NCBI GenBank assembly: GCA_947367055.1
Contig: CANBCI010000004.1
Coordinates: forward strand, 1-43,824
DNA: 43,824 bases
Direction: 5' to 3'
From: an uncultured Alphaproteobacteria bacterium
GTDB taxonomy: Bacteria > Pseudomonadota > Alphaproteobacteria > Rs-D84
In this document: positions 24,678-32,623 of the stretch, in pieces
Numbering within the stretch: the stretch's first letter is position 1
How the letters are laid out: every line of letters begins with the position of its first letter
The notes under the pieces: model-generated
Database searches by the model: none
Told to the model about the DNA's origin: nothing
What the model saw: only the letters and a program-made list of their open reading frames with translations
Program-made: the position numbers and the translations under genes

Positions 24678-26297
24678 ATGGCAAAAGATATTATTTTTAA
24701 TACAGACAAACTGGCGGCGGGTGTTGATAAACTGGCCGACGCGGTAAAAATCACCATGGGGCCCAAGGGTCGCACGGTCGTAATCGACAAATCATACGGC
24801 GCGCCCGTCGCAACCAAGGACGGCGTCACCGTGGCCAAGGCGGTATCATTAAAAGACCCGACCGAAAACATCGGTGCCCGCATGGTTCAGGAAGTTGCGA
24901 AAAAGGCCGGCGACGACGCCGGTGACGGCACCACAACGGCGACCGTTTTGGCGCAAAAATTGATTCGCGAAGGTCGCCGCGTCATTGCCGCAGGCATGAA
25001 CCCCATGGACATCAAGCGCGGAATCGACATTGCCGTCGCGGCCGTTGTTGATGATATTGACGCACACGCCCGCCCGGTAAAAAACAGCGCCGAAATCGCC
25101 CAGGTTGCGACAATTTCCGCCAATTCCGATGCGGACATTGGTAAAAAAATCGCCGACGCCATGGAAAAGGTCGGCAAAGAAGGCGTTATCACCGTTGAAG
25201 AAGCCAAGGGTCTGGAAACCGAAATCGATGTTGTCGAAGGTATGCAGTTTGACCAGGGATTCATGTCGCCCTACTTTGTGACGAACAGTGAAAAAATGCT
25301 GGCCGAACTGGACGGCGCGCAGATTTTGGTATCTGAAAAGAAAATCACGGGCCTGCAGGCATTGTTGCCGATATTGGAACCGATTGCACAATCGGGGCGG
25401 CCGCTGCTGATTATCGCCGAAGATGTCGAATCCGAGGCATTGGCGACATTGGTCTTGAACAGACTGCGCGGTGGATTAAAAGTCTGTGCGGTCAAGGCAC
25501 CGGGCTTTGGCGATCGGCGCAAAGAAATGTTGAAAGACATCGCGACGGTCACCGGCGCAACGGTAATATCGGACGACATGGGCATGACATTTGAAAACAT
25601 TTCAATGGACATGCTGGGGACCGCAAAGAAGGTTGTTGTTTCCAAGGATTCAACATTGTTGGCGCATGGCGGCGGCGATAAAAAGGCGATTGCCGCACGC
25701 GCAGATGAAATTCGCGTCGCACTATCGAACACAACCAGCGAATATGACCGTGAAAAATTGTCGGAAAGACTGGCCAAACTGGTCGGCGGTGTCGCGGTTA
25801 TAAAGGTTGGCGGCATGACCGAGGTTGAGGTCAAGGAAAAGAAAGATCGCGTTGACGACGCATTGGCGGCAACACGCGCGGCGGTGGCCAGCGGCATTGT
25901 TGCGGGCGGCGGCGTGGCGTTGGTTCGTGCGGTAAAGGCACTGGAAAAGTTAAAGGGCGAAAACACAGACCAAAATGTCGGAATTGACATTGTGCGCCGC
26001 ACACTTGTTGCCCCAATGTCACAGATTGCGGAAAATGCGGGCGTATCAGGTGAAATCGTCGTGGGTAAGGTTATGGAGGCCAAAGATTATAACTTTGGTT
26101 ATAACGCACAGACCGGCGAATATGTCGACATGATGAAAGCCGGTATTATCGACCCTGCAAAGGTCGTCAAGACCGCAATCCAGGCGGCGGCCAGCACGGC
26201 GGGCGTAATGCTGACCACGGGGTGCGTAATGTCGGAAATTCCCGAAGAAAAACCGGCCGCCCCACAAATGCCGGGCGGCATGCCGGGCATGATGTAA
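24678..26297 (+). CDS. groEL: Chaperonin GroEL
   Basis: GroEL is the 60-kDa chaperonin that folds proteins inside its double ring. The 539-residue protein has the nucleotide site GPKGRTVV and [12 protein letters not shown] (about 86-97), apical-domain helices, [20 protein letters not shown]-like sequence and a Met/Gly-rich flexible tail ending GGMPGMM. AGGAAAGG lies upstream of the ATG. It is a single complete copy in the window with no sign of divergence. A terminator follows 20 bases after the stop. Confidence 0.98.
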   Translation: MAKDIIFNTDKLAAGVDKLADAVKITMGPKGRTVVIDKSYGAPVATKDGVTVAKAVSLKDPTENIGARMVQEVAKKAGDDAGDGTTTATVLAQKLIREGRRVIAAGMNPMDIKRGIDIAVAAVVDDIDAHARPVKNSAEIAQVATISANSDADIGKKIADAMEKVGKEGVITVEEAKGLETEIDVVEGMQFDQGFMSPYFVTNSEKMLAELDGAQILVSEKKITGLQALLPILEPIAQSGRPLLIIAEDVESEALATLVLNRLRGGLKVCAVKAPGFGDRRKEMLKDIATVTGATVISDDMGMTFENISMDMLGTAKKVVVSKDSTLLAHGGGDKKAIAARADEIRVALSNTTSEYDREKLSERLAKLVGGVAVIKVGGMTEVEVKEKKDRVDDALAATRAAVASGIVAGGGVALVRAVKALEKLKGENTDQNVGIDIVRRTLVAPMSQIAENAGVSGEIVVGKVMEAKDYNFGYNAQTGEYVDMMKAGIIDPAKVVKTAIQAAASTAGVMLTTGCVMSEIPEEKPAAPQMPGGMPGMM

Positions 26298-26317
26298 ACG
26301 GCACGAAAAACCACAAT

Positions 26318-26344
26318 CAAATCCCCGGAACACCGGGGATTTGT
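26318..26344. terminator. Bidirectional terminator between groEL and the PLD gene
   Basis: CAAATCCCCGG, AACA, CCGGGGATTTG, then TTTT; a perfect 11-bp stem between convergent genes. Confidence 0.9.
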
Positions 26345-26345
26345 T

Positions 26346-26906
26346 TTAATCCTTTTTGTTATATAAATCCCACAGATATTCAAATTGCTGTGAAAATGGT
26401 ACCGACATGTCATCCATAAATATGCAGTTTTCCGCATTGTCACGCGTCGCCGTATATGTCCAATTGTATGAACCGCTTACCACCATTTTATTATCAAATA
26501 TGGCAAATTTGTTGTGCATTATGCGGTGCAACAGATTTTCATTCGCGGGCTTTGATTCGCCGCCCTTTTTATATATCATTCGATATTCATAATTCGTGAC
26601 AAATGGTATGCCGGCTTTCTTTAGTTCCTGTGTGACGGAATATTTACCCTTTGACTGCTGATAATCTGCAATTATGCGAATGTTTGCGCCGCGGTTATGT
26701 GCGCGGATTAACGCATCACGAATATTATGGTTTGTAATGGAATACACGGCCACATCAATATTATTGGCACCGTTAATATTTTTTATTATTTGGTCTTCGC
26801 AGTCGGTTCCCGGCGAAAAATAAACGCGTGGCGCCGAACATATTGCAACATTGCCGACACAAATAACGCCAATTGCGGCAATCGCCGCAGTGGTTAATTT
26901 TTGCAT
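26346..26906 (-). CDS. Exported phospholipase D-superfamily nuclease (Nuc-like)
   Basis: The 186-residue protein has a signal peptide (MQKLTTAAIAAIGVICVGNVAICSA) and one HKD motif: H131, K133, D138 in MHNKFAIFDNK, followed by GSYNWT. Length, single HKD and VAVYSITNHNIRDALIRAHNRGANIRII are typical of Nuc/endonuclease-like PLD proteins, which act as dimers on DNA without metal. Exported Nuc enzymes degrade extracellular or periplasmic DNA. It is the third exported-protein gene preceded by the structured leader (26907-27118). The G-run GGGGGGAT lies near the ATG as the ribosome-binding site. Confidence 0.9.
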   Translation of the reverse strand: MQKLTTAAIAAIGVICVGNVAICSAPRVYFSPGTDCEDQIIKNINGANNIDVAVYSITNHNIRDALIRAHNRGANIRIIADYQQSKGKYSVTQELKKAGIPFVTNYEYRMIYKKGGESKPANENLLHRIMHNKFAIFDNKMVVSGSYNWTYTATRDNAENCIFMDDMSVPFSQQFEYLWDLYNKKD

Positions 26907-27118
26907 ATCTCATCCCCCCATTTTGTGTTTATACAAAAACAAAAACCACTGGAAAACTTTCAAGTGGTTGGAGTTTGAAATGATAGTTAAGTATATCCTC
27001 GGCTTATTCAAGTATTCAGCCGAACTCCAACCAAATCAGGTTGGACGTGATTGCGCACACGCGGGCGACTTAACTAACGAGATTTCAAGCTCGCTATAAC
27101 AGAGAGAACCTATTACAA
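26907..27118 (-). promoter_or_regulatory. Structured 5' leader RNA of the PLD gene (family member)
   Basis: Minus strand, from about 27118: CGAG/CTCG hairpin (27078-27093) with loop strand TTGAAAT (27082-27088); TAGTTAAGT (27068-27076); CGTG/CACG hairpin (27046-27061); P4, CCAACC (27039-27044) with GGTTGG (27027-27032); P3, TCGGC/GCCGA (26999-27023) with loop TGAATACTTGAATAA; ACTTAACTA (26984-26992) and ATTTCAA (26975-26981), which pair with the first strands (P2, 9+7 bp); AACTCCAACC (26966-26975), which can pair with GGTTGGAGTT (27023-27032, P1); and P0, CCACT/AGTGG (26946-26967). The gap to the ATG is 39 bases. The 5' end shares the string AATTGTAATAGG with the copy at 27180. Confidence 0.75.
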
Positions 27119-27179
27119 TTTACACTTTATATAATTTTTATGAAAATACCATAAAAATCAGCATGTAAATTGCAATATT

Positions 27180-27350
27180 CCGCTATACAAGATAGACGGA
27201 TTGGAGGTTAGTCTTAACATTCTGGAATGCGCACAGCCTATTCAATATATTCAGCCGCCTCCAATCCTGTTTTGGATTGGCGTTTAACGCCCGCGTGGCG
27301 TCCAGAATGCGAGAGACTAATCTCGCATAATAGGCTCACCTATTACAATT
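27180..27350 (-). promoter_or_regulatory. Orphan full copy of the structured leader, not next to a gene
   Basis: Read on the minus strand: AATAGG/CCTATT hairpin (27329-27344); GCGAGA/TCTCGC hairpin (27309-27326) whose whole loop TTAGTC (27315-27320) pairs with GACTAA (27208-27213); CATTCTGGA (27301-27309) pairs with TCCAGAATG (27218-27226); P4, CCAATCC (27274-27280) with GGATTGG (27261-27267); P1, GGATTGGAGG (27258-27267) with CCTCCAATCC (27198-27207); P0, CCG/CGG with CTAT/ATAG (27180-27199). Compared with its neighbour, an A-T change is matched in all three P1/P4 strands. It has its own predicted promoter but runs towards the PLD leader, not into a nearby ORF. Confidence 0.7.
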
Positions 27351-27353
27351 GGT

Positions 27354-27382
27354 ACTATATCCTAATTTTTCTGAATATGCAA
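27354..27382 (-). promoter_or_regulatory. Predicted promoter of the orphan leader copy
   Basis: Minus strand TTGCAT (27377-27382), 17 bp, TATAGT (27354-27359); predicted start near 27347. Confidence 0.6.
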
Positions 27383-27392
27383 CAAATAAAAC

Positions 27393-27430
27393 TTGATTGC
27401 TTCGTCGTTATCACTCCTCGCAATGACAAA
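27393..27430. repeat. Half copy of a GTCATTGCGAG-type palindromic repeat
   Basis: The stretch TTGATTGCTTCGTCG...CCTCGCAATGACAAA is the reverse-complement relative of the left arm of the repeat at 27463-27553. Sequences of this kind are scattered, often in many copies, in several bacterial genomes. Confidence 0.7.
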
Positions 27431-27462
27431 GGTGAAGTGTTTAAGAACTTAATAACTCAACT

Positions 27463-27553
27463 TGTCATTGCGAGTGAAACGAAGCAATCCAGTGAATATC
27501 ACGCGTAGCACTACTGGATTGCCACGGTCGCGCTGCTCCCTCGCAATGACAAA
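27463..27553. repeat. 91-bp palindromic repeat with GTCATTGCGAG ends
   Basis: TTGTCATTGCGAG (27463-27474) and its complement CTCGCAATGACAA (27540-27552) bound the unit; inner GCAATCCAGT pairs with ACTGGATTGC (27483-27522). It could form a long hairpin in DNA or RNA. It is a REP/MITE-like interspersed repeat, non-coding. Confidence 0.75.
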
Positions 27554-27562
27554 TAAAAATCA

Positions 27563-27646
27563 CCCGAAAACTTTCATGCGGTTGGAGGTTAAGAACTATA
27601 ATACTCAATAGTGTCACTTATTCAAATATATCGTGACCCTCCAACC
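27563..27646 (-). repeat. Partial copy of the structured leader
   Basis: Holds CCTCCAACC/GGTTGGAGG (27580-27588 with 27638-27646), the GTCAC/GTGAC hairpin (27613-27637) with loop GATATATTTGAATAA on the minus strand, and a P0-like GAAAACTTTCA segment shared with the PLD leader. The outer P2 partner and promoter part are missing. Confidence 0.7.
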
Positions 27647-27669
27647 ATATGTGATTAAAATATTGTTTA

Positions 27670-27736
27670 TGTTGGAGGTTCAAAACCATTAAGGCTAATA
27701 GCGTCGTTTATTCAATATATTCACGACCCTCCAACC
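27670..27736 (-). repeat. Second partial copy of the structured leader
   Basis: GTTGGAGG (27671-27678) pairs with CCTCCAAC (27728-27735), and GTCGT/ACGAC (27703-27727) closes the conserved loop GAATATATTGAATAA (minus strand). P0 and the P2 partner are absent, as in the adjacent partial copy. Confidence 0.7.
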
Positions 27737-27817
27737 GTATGTATTTTATCCCATGTGTTATATAAATTGCAATCAATTATTACTAAAATTCACCCGGGGT
27801 AAATCGCCAGCAGCACT

Positions 27818-27887
27818 AAAAATCCCCGCATAAATCACCCACGAAAACAAATGTTTTCGTGGGACCCGATAGTGCGGGGATTTTTTT
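27818..27887 (-). terminator. Composite nested-hairpin terminator after rne
   Basis: AAAAATCCCCGCA (27818-27830) pairs with TGCGGGGATTTTT (27873-27885). In its loop sits a second, 11-bp hairpin, CCCACGAAAAC/GTTTTCGTGGG (27838-27863). On the minus strand a T-run follows, just past the rne stop at 27895. Between 27737 and 27817 nothing else is visible. Confidence 0.8.
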
Positions 27888-27894
27888 GTTTTAC

Positions 27895-29688
27895 TTAGCC
27901 GACCAGTTTCTGCCAGATTGTTTTCTTTTTCGGCTGCTTCTTGCGGCGGCGGCGCGGCGCGTTCATTGTTGTTTTTTTCGCGTCCGCATGCTGCGCATTT
28001 TTCTTTTTCACATCGGTTGACGGTGCGTGCGCGGTCAACAATTCGTCCGTTTTATTCTGTTCCGGGGCCACACGCTGAATCGAATATTGGTCAATGTTCA
28101 TCAGGCTGTCGTCACCAACAATTACGATTTCGGTTTCGAACTTGGCCTCCATTTCCGCCAATTCCGCACGCTTGTGATTCAGCAGATACACCGCCACATC
28201 CGTCGGCACGGTCATGATGATTTTCTGGGCGGCCTTGGCCAGCAGTTTTTCCTGCAGATGACGGAACATTATTATCGCCGCGGTCTGAATAGACGGCACA
28301 ACACCCGCCCCCATGCAGTACGGGCACTGAACATAGGATGATTCCATAAAACTGCTGCGCAGTCTTTGGCGCGACAGCATCAGAACCCCGAAATTGTTAA
28401 TCTTGGCAACCTGGGTGCGTGCACGGTCGCGTTTCATAACCTCGCGCATTTTCAGTTCCAGTTTGCGGTTGTTGCGTTCTTCTTCCATATCGATAAAGTC
28501 AATCGCAACAATACCCGCCAAATCGCGCAGGCGCAGTTGCAGGGCGATTTCTTCGGCCGCCTCCAAATTAGTGTTAAGCGCCGTTTGCTCAATATCCTTT
28601 TCCTTAATCGCGCGTGACGAGTTGACATCGATTGTCACCATTGCCTCGGTCTGGTTTATAACCAGTGACCCGCCCGACGGCAACTGAACATACGGGCCAT
28701 GCAGACCCTCTAATTGCTTTTCAACGCCGGCCTTTACCATAAGTGGCACGCCCGCATCCTTGTAATTAACCAATTGTTTGCGCGGGGCGCGGCCGTACAT
28801 TTGCTGGAAATACTGTTTCGCGGCATCAAACGCCTCTTCGCCCTGGATAATCAACACATCATCCTTGTCCGAGAGGAAATCACGCACCACGCGCCGCAGA
28901 AGCGAATCTTCGGTATGAATGGTGACCGGCGCGACCGATTCCAATGTGGTCTTGCGGATTTCGTTCCATAAGTTCACCAGGTAATCATAATCCGCCGCGA
29001 TGTCCGCCGCCGATGCGCCAAACGCCGCCGTGCGCAGGACAACCGTCATACCCTTTGGAATCTTTAACCCATGCAGAATTTCACGCAAACGCGCGCGTTC
29101 GGGTTTGTCCGAAATCTTTTTGGAAATACCGTAACTGTTGCGCTTGCGGGAATTTGGCATCAATACCGCAAACCGCCCCGCCAGCGACAGGTATGTTGTC
29201 ATGGACGCGCCCTTTTGGCCGCGTTCCTCTTTTACACCCTGAACCAGCAGGATTTGTTTCGGCTTGATAACATCCTGAATCTTGAATTCACGCGCGCGCT
29301 TGGCAAATTCCTTGTTGTCTTCGCCGGCACTCTGGTCATCGTATTCGGCGACTTCGTCCCCTTCGTCATCGGGGTCGTCGTCATCTTCGACGATATTTGC
29401 ATGCGCCAATTCCAGTAATTTTTTCTTTTGCTCGGCCGTCACCTGATAATATTCGGGGTTGATTTCCGAAAACGGCAAAAATCCGTTCTTGCCCGAACCA
29501 TAATCAACAAACGCCGCCTGAAGCGATGGTTCAACCCGAATTACTTTCGCCAGATAAATGTTCCCTTTTATCTGGGGCTTGGTCGTTGTTTCAACATCAA
29601 AATCAGAAACCCGATTGGTTGCGGTATCCACAACCACGACGCGTGTTTCCTCCGGGTGGACTGCGTCCACATAAATTTTCTTTGACAT
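27895..29688 (-). CDS. rne: Ribonuclease E/G
   Basis: RNase E/G makes the first cuts in mRNA decay and in rRNA and tRNA processing. The 597-residue reading starts MSKKIYVDAV with AAAGGAT upstream. It has the S1 domain (KGNIYLAKVIRVEPSLQAAFVDYG, near residues 35-60), an acidic insertion (EDDDDPDDEGDE), the DNase I-like catalytic part with IDVNSSRA and AIDFIDME (the two metal-binding Asp), and the zinc-link CPYCMG. After about residue 520 only a short Lys-rich tail (RRRRKKQPKKKT) remains; the long scaffold of E. coli RNase E is lacking. It is thus between RNase E and RNase G in form. Confidence 0.93.
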   Translation of the reverse strand: MSKKIYVDAVHPEETRVVVVDTATNRVSDFDVETTTKPQIKGNIYLAKVIRVEPSLQAAFVDYGSGKNGFLPFSEINPEYYQVTAEQKKKLLELAHANIVEDDDDPDDEGDEVAEYDDQSAGEDNKEFAKRAREFKIQDVIKPKQILLVQGVKEERGQKGASMTTYLSLAGRFAVLMPNSRKRNSYGISKKISDKPERARLREILHGLKIPKGMTVVLRTAAFGASAADIAADYDYLVNLWNEIRKTTLESVAPVTIHTEDSLLRRVVRDFLSDKDDVLIIQGEEAFDAAKQYFQQMYGRAPRKQLVNYKDAGVPLMVKAGVEKQLEGLHGPYVQLPSGGSLVINQTEAMVTIDVNSSRAIKEKDIEQTALNTNLEAAEEIALQLRLRDLAGIVAIDFIDMEEERNNRKLELKMREVMKRDRARTQVAKINNFGVLMLSRQRLRSSFMESSYVQCPYCMGAGVVPSIQTAAIIMFRHLQEKLLAKAAQKIIMTVPTDVAVYLLNHKRAELAEMEAKFETEIVIVGDDSLMNIDQYSIQRVAPEQNKTDELLTAHAPSTDVKKKNAQHADAKKTTMNAPRRRRKKQPKKKTIWQKLVG

Positions 29689-29894
29689 CTGGTAATCCTT
29701 TGTTTTGTGATGCGTATGCAATGGAAACAACCCGTCCCCGTGGGGCGTCCAAGCCCATGCCAAGGGAATGCGCAATGATGATAAACAGCGCGTCGCGGAT
29801 TATTGAAAAAAGTGATAATATAAACACCTGTATTAACCCCATGTCATACGACAAGGTTAAGCATAGCACGCCACACCACACAAAGGCAAGGTAT

Positions 29895-30917
29895 TTATTT
29901 TCCGGTCTTTTTATTTTTACGCACCGGGATGCGGGGGATTTTTTCCTTGGCCTCGTTAATCCAGCGGCGCATGCGCGCCCGCAGCCAGTTTTCATACACA
30001 AAGAACAGCCCGCCAACACCAATTAACGGCAATACATAATATATTATGCGGTATGCCAACAGGGCCCCAAAAACACTCGCCTTGTCAATATCGGCCGGCA
30101 ATGCGATTAGGAAAATACTCTCAAACACGCCGATGCCGCCGGGAACCTGGCTAAAAACGCCGGTGGTCTGTGCAATCACGAACAGGCCGATAAATGTCCC
30201 AAACGGAATCGACCAAAACGGCCGCAGGCAGAAATACAACACCAAACCGGCCAAAACACTGTCCGTGATACCCAACAGCATTTGAACAAGCGCCATTTGG
30301 GTTGTGGGAACTTCGAACCGAATAGTGCCGACCTTGACGCTTTTGCCGTGAAAGAACACAGTCATTGCAAAATATGCCGCTATCATCGCAGCGCATATTA
30401 TAAACAATGTGTTTAACCCGACACTGGCCCCCATAGAGTTTTCAAACACATGGCGCGGGACCAAGAAATACCCCATAACGACAATCGCCGAACACCCCAG
30501 GAAATATGTAAAACCCGATATGGTCAGCATTTTTAGAATGTCCCCCCCGCGAATGCGCCAACGGGTGTACAGCCGATACCGGATTGCCCCGCCCGACACG
30601 ACCGCATGCCCGGCATTATTGCTGATTGCAAAGCCCAGCATCCCGGCCAGCATCCATTTCCACCAAGAAACCTTTTGATTTTCGCCGACATAATTCAACG
30701 CCAGATAATCATACAACGCCAACGCAAAATACCCCGCCAGACAGGCCAGGCAAGCCCCTGCCAGATTAATCAGCGGAATATCCGTAATCGCATGCCAAAT
30801 GTCCGATAAACTGTAGTTGCGCAATTGCCACCACAGCATGCCCGCCGCCAGAATGAAAAAGAAAATCCCCGAATAACTAATAAGTTTTTTTAGAATCCGC
30901 TTTGTCTTTGCCGACAT
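29895..30917 (-). CDS. UPF0104 / LPG-synthase-TM-like integral membrane protein
   Basis: This 340-residue protein has about eight hydrophobic segments and the UPF0104 pattern: YDYLALNYVG, SNNAGHAVVSGGAIRYRLYTRWRI, and GGIGVFESIFLIALP near the C-terminus. This is the membrane domain of lysylphosphatidylglycerol synthase (MprF); no soluble aminoacyl-transferase domain is fused, so it is more like the YbhN or AglD2 group, whose substrates are lipids or lipid-linked precursors. The start MSAKTKR has AAGGAT upstream; a 39-residue upstream extension is not supported. It ends in a basic tail (RIPVRKNKKTGK). Confidence 0.85.
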   Translation of the reverse strand: MSAKTKRILKKLISYSGIFFFILAAGMLWWQLRNYSLSDIWHAITDIPLINLAGACLACLAGYFALALYDYLALNYVGENQKVSWWKWMLAGMLGFAISNNAGHAVVSGGAIRYRLYTRWRIRGGDILKMLTISGFTYFLGCSAIVVMGYFLVPRHVFENSMGASVGLNTLFIICAAMIAAYFAMTVFFHGKSVKVGTIRFEVPTTQMALVQMLLGITDSVLAGLVLYFCLRPFWSIPFGTFIGLFVIAQTTGVFSQVPGGIGVFESIFLIALPADIDKASVFGALLAYRIIYYVLPLIGVGGLFFVYENWLRARMRRWINEAKEKIPRIPVRKNKKTGK

Positions 30918-31027
30918 ATAAATCCTTTTTAGCGTAACCAAGGGTATCAATAATATATAAAAATGCAAAGATAAAAAAATTCTATCCCGCGCCACGCGGA
31001 ACAATATTACATTTTTGACAAATTTGC

Positions 31028-31055
31028 TTGACAAAACTTATTTTTGGGATATTAT
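31028..31055 (+). promoter_or_regulatory. Predicted promoter of the bactofilin-like gene
   Basis: A perfect TTGACA (31028-31033), 16 bp, TATTAT (31050-31055); AAGGTG and the ATG at 31082 follow. Confidence 0.7.
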
Positions 31056-31081
31056 ACCTAGTAAATTAACAAGGTGTATTG

Positions 31082-31825
31082 ATGTTCAATAAATTAAGAA
31101 TGAAGTTGGCCGCCCGCCGCGTAAAGCGTAAAAACGACCGCCGTGCCAAGAAAACGGCCGCAACTGGCCGCACCGCAACGAATCGCCGCGGCATTGGCGC
31201 ATTATGGGCACGCATCTGCAAAGTTGATTTGATTGGATTGCTGAATCTGACACTGTTGGTGGCAATTATCGCGATTTTCACTATGCTGATTATTGATATT
31301 TTAAATTGTCGCCGCCCGCAATTGGTGGTTGTTCCCAAAAATACGCCGACAACGGAATTCAATATTGCCCACACCACGAAATCAACAAAAACACCGGCAC
31401 CAAATATGCGCACGGTTAAACCGCGCCCGCATACAAAATCCCTGCCGATACGGCGCGACGCGTCAACACGCATGTATGCGACCGAACCTGTAAATATTGT
31501 CGCCATAAAACAGGACCCCGTCATTGAACAGCAAACGGTCCGCCGCGACAAAAATATTTACGGCGACACAATTATTGACGGTCGCGGCGCGGCGCACATT
31601 TTACGCGCGGGCGATACGGTGAACGGAAACCTGTATTTACAAAATATGCGCAAATACACACTGCCGTGCGGGGTTACAGTTCGCGGCAATTTGTTCCTGC
31701 GTGACTTAAATTGGCTGCAGTTTTGCGGGGATTTCACAGTTACCGGTAATATTTATGTCAGTCCGCGTTCGTCGTTCGGTCCATTGCCGCGAACCGCACG
31801 CATCGGCGGACATCTGATATTCTAA
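31082..31825 (+). CDS. Membrane-anchored protein with bactofilin-like beta-helix repeats
   Basis: The 247-residue protein starts with a very basic region (RRVKRKNDRRAKKTAATGR), has one transmembrane segment at about residues 53-77 (LLNLTLLVAIIAIFTMLIIDIL), a Thr/Pro/Arg-rich linker, and a C-terminal part made of short repeats: VNGNLYLQN, VRGNLFLRD, VTGNIYVSP, IGGHLIF. These resemble the stacked turns of polymer-forming bactofilins or other right-handed beta-helices, here expected on the periplasmic side, unlike soluble cytoplasmic bactofilins. The start ATG at 31082 has AAGGTG 6 bases upstream. The function is not known. Confidence 0.7.
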   Translation: MFNKLRMKLAARRVKRKNDRRAKKTAATGRTATNRRGIGALWARICKVDLIGLLNLTLLVAIIAIFTMLIIDILNCRRPQLVVVPKNTPTTEFNIAHTTKSTKTPAPNMRTVKPRPHTKSLPIRRDASTRMYATEPVNIVAIKQDPVIEQQTVRRDKNIYGDTIIDGRGAAHILRAGDTVNGNLYLQNMRKYTLPCGVTVRGNLFLRDLNWLQFCGDFTVTGNIYVSPRSSFGPLPRTARIGGHLIF

Positions 31826-31845
31826 ATATAGTTTTTGTTAGGCTC

Positions 31846-31876
31846 AAAAGACCGTGCACATGTACGGTCTTTTTTA
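31846..31876 (+). terminator. Terminator after the bactofilin-like gene
   Basis: AAAAGACCGT (31846-31855) pairs with ACGGTCTTTT, followed by further T's. Confidence 0.88.
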
Positions 31877-31933
31877 ATGGATTTGAAAAATTGGATATGT
31901 TATAATTCCCAATATCCAAACAAAGGGAAACAA

Positions 31934-32185
31934 ATGAAAACTTTTGATAAAATATTAAATGTATTAACACGTAATATCGGATACACGATTGTACTGGTCG
32001 TGGCGATAATCCTGTTTGTGTATTTTTCAAATGGCTTGATTGAGGGGGCGATTACCGCGCTGTCCGCATTGGTGGGTTATGCGTGCATACTGCAGCTGCA
32101 CCGCGATTACAAGCGTGCCGCCGCGCCACATGCCCCGGCGAAAAAACCGGCCGCAAAAAAATCCCCGGCGAAAAAGAAAAAATAA
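31934..32185 (+). CDS. Small membrane protein with Lys/Ala/Pro tail
   Basis: The 83-residue product starts at ATG 31934, with AAAGGG upstream and TATAAT at about 31900-31905. It has one or two hydrophobic segments (YTIVLVVAIILFVYF and LSALVGYACIL) and a tail of APAKKPAAKK-type repeats. The family is unknown; such tails can bind nucleic acid or acidic lipids. A terminator follows. Confidence 0.65.
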   Translation: MKTFDKILNVLTRNIGYTIVLVVAIILFVYFSNGLIEGAITALSALVGYACILQLHRDYKRAAAPHAPAKKPAAKKSPAKKKK

Positions 32186-32203
32186 CATAATTCATGTTTA
32201 AAT

Positions 32204-32231
32204 AAAAATCCCCGCAAACGCGGGGATTTTT
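32204..32231. terminator. Bidirectional terminator
   Basis: AAAAATCCCCGC, AAAC, GCGGGGATTTTT between the small membrane-protein gene and the convergent secG. Confidence 0.9.
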
Positions 32232-32262
32232 ATTAAGCCTGCCGAAACAGGCAATCACATTT

Positions 32263-32592
32263 TTATTTTGTTTCCGTATTTTGGGTCTCCGGCTGCGCCG
32301 CGTCTGCATTTTCCTGAATAATTATTTCTTGGCGCAGCTCGCTTTGATTACGGGACATATCGGACTTGGACGATACCAGTGCCAACGCCGCGCACAATAT
32401 AAAGAATATTGTCGCCAGCCATGCCGTCGCCCGCGTCAGGAAATTACCCGCCGCCACACCCGTCAGGGCACCACCAAACATCGACGCCGCCGCCGAACCA
32501 GACATGCCGGACCCCTCGGACTTCTGTAATAAAATCAATCCAATCATAAAGATTGCGACGATTATCAACAATACCAGCAAAATTGAAAACAT
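32263..32592 (-). CDS. secG: Preprotein translocase subunit SecG
   Basis: SecG is the small SecYEG subunit. The 109-residue protein has the two expected transmembrane helices (about 3-22 and 53-73) and the conserved loop LLQKSEGSGMSGSAAASMFGG. The C-terminal tail is polar and Glu/Gln-rich. It is on the same strand as rnc and lepB, 31 bases downstream of rnc. Confidence 0.93.
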   Translation of the reverse strand: MFSILLVLLIIVAIFMIGLILLQKSEGSGMSGSAAASMFGGALTGVAAGNFLTRATAWLATIFFILCAALALVSSKSDMSRNQSELRQEIIIQENADAAQPETQNTETK

Positions 32593-32623
32593 ATTTTTTC
32601 CTTATTTGAATTATGACTTGATT

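Noticed and set aside
25271-26083. 270-codon minus-strand ORF within groEL
   Set aside because: Antisense shadow of groEL with no start signal and Ser/Thr/Pro-rich low-complexity composition.
26946-27736. CRISPR array
   Set aside because: The repeats are unequal in length, contain internal pairing, are not evenly spaced, and no cas genes are near.
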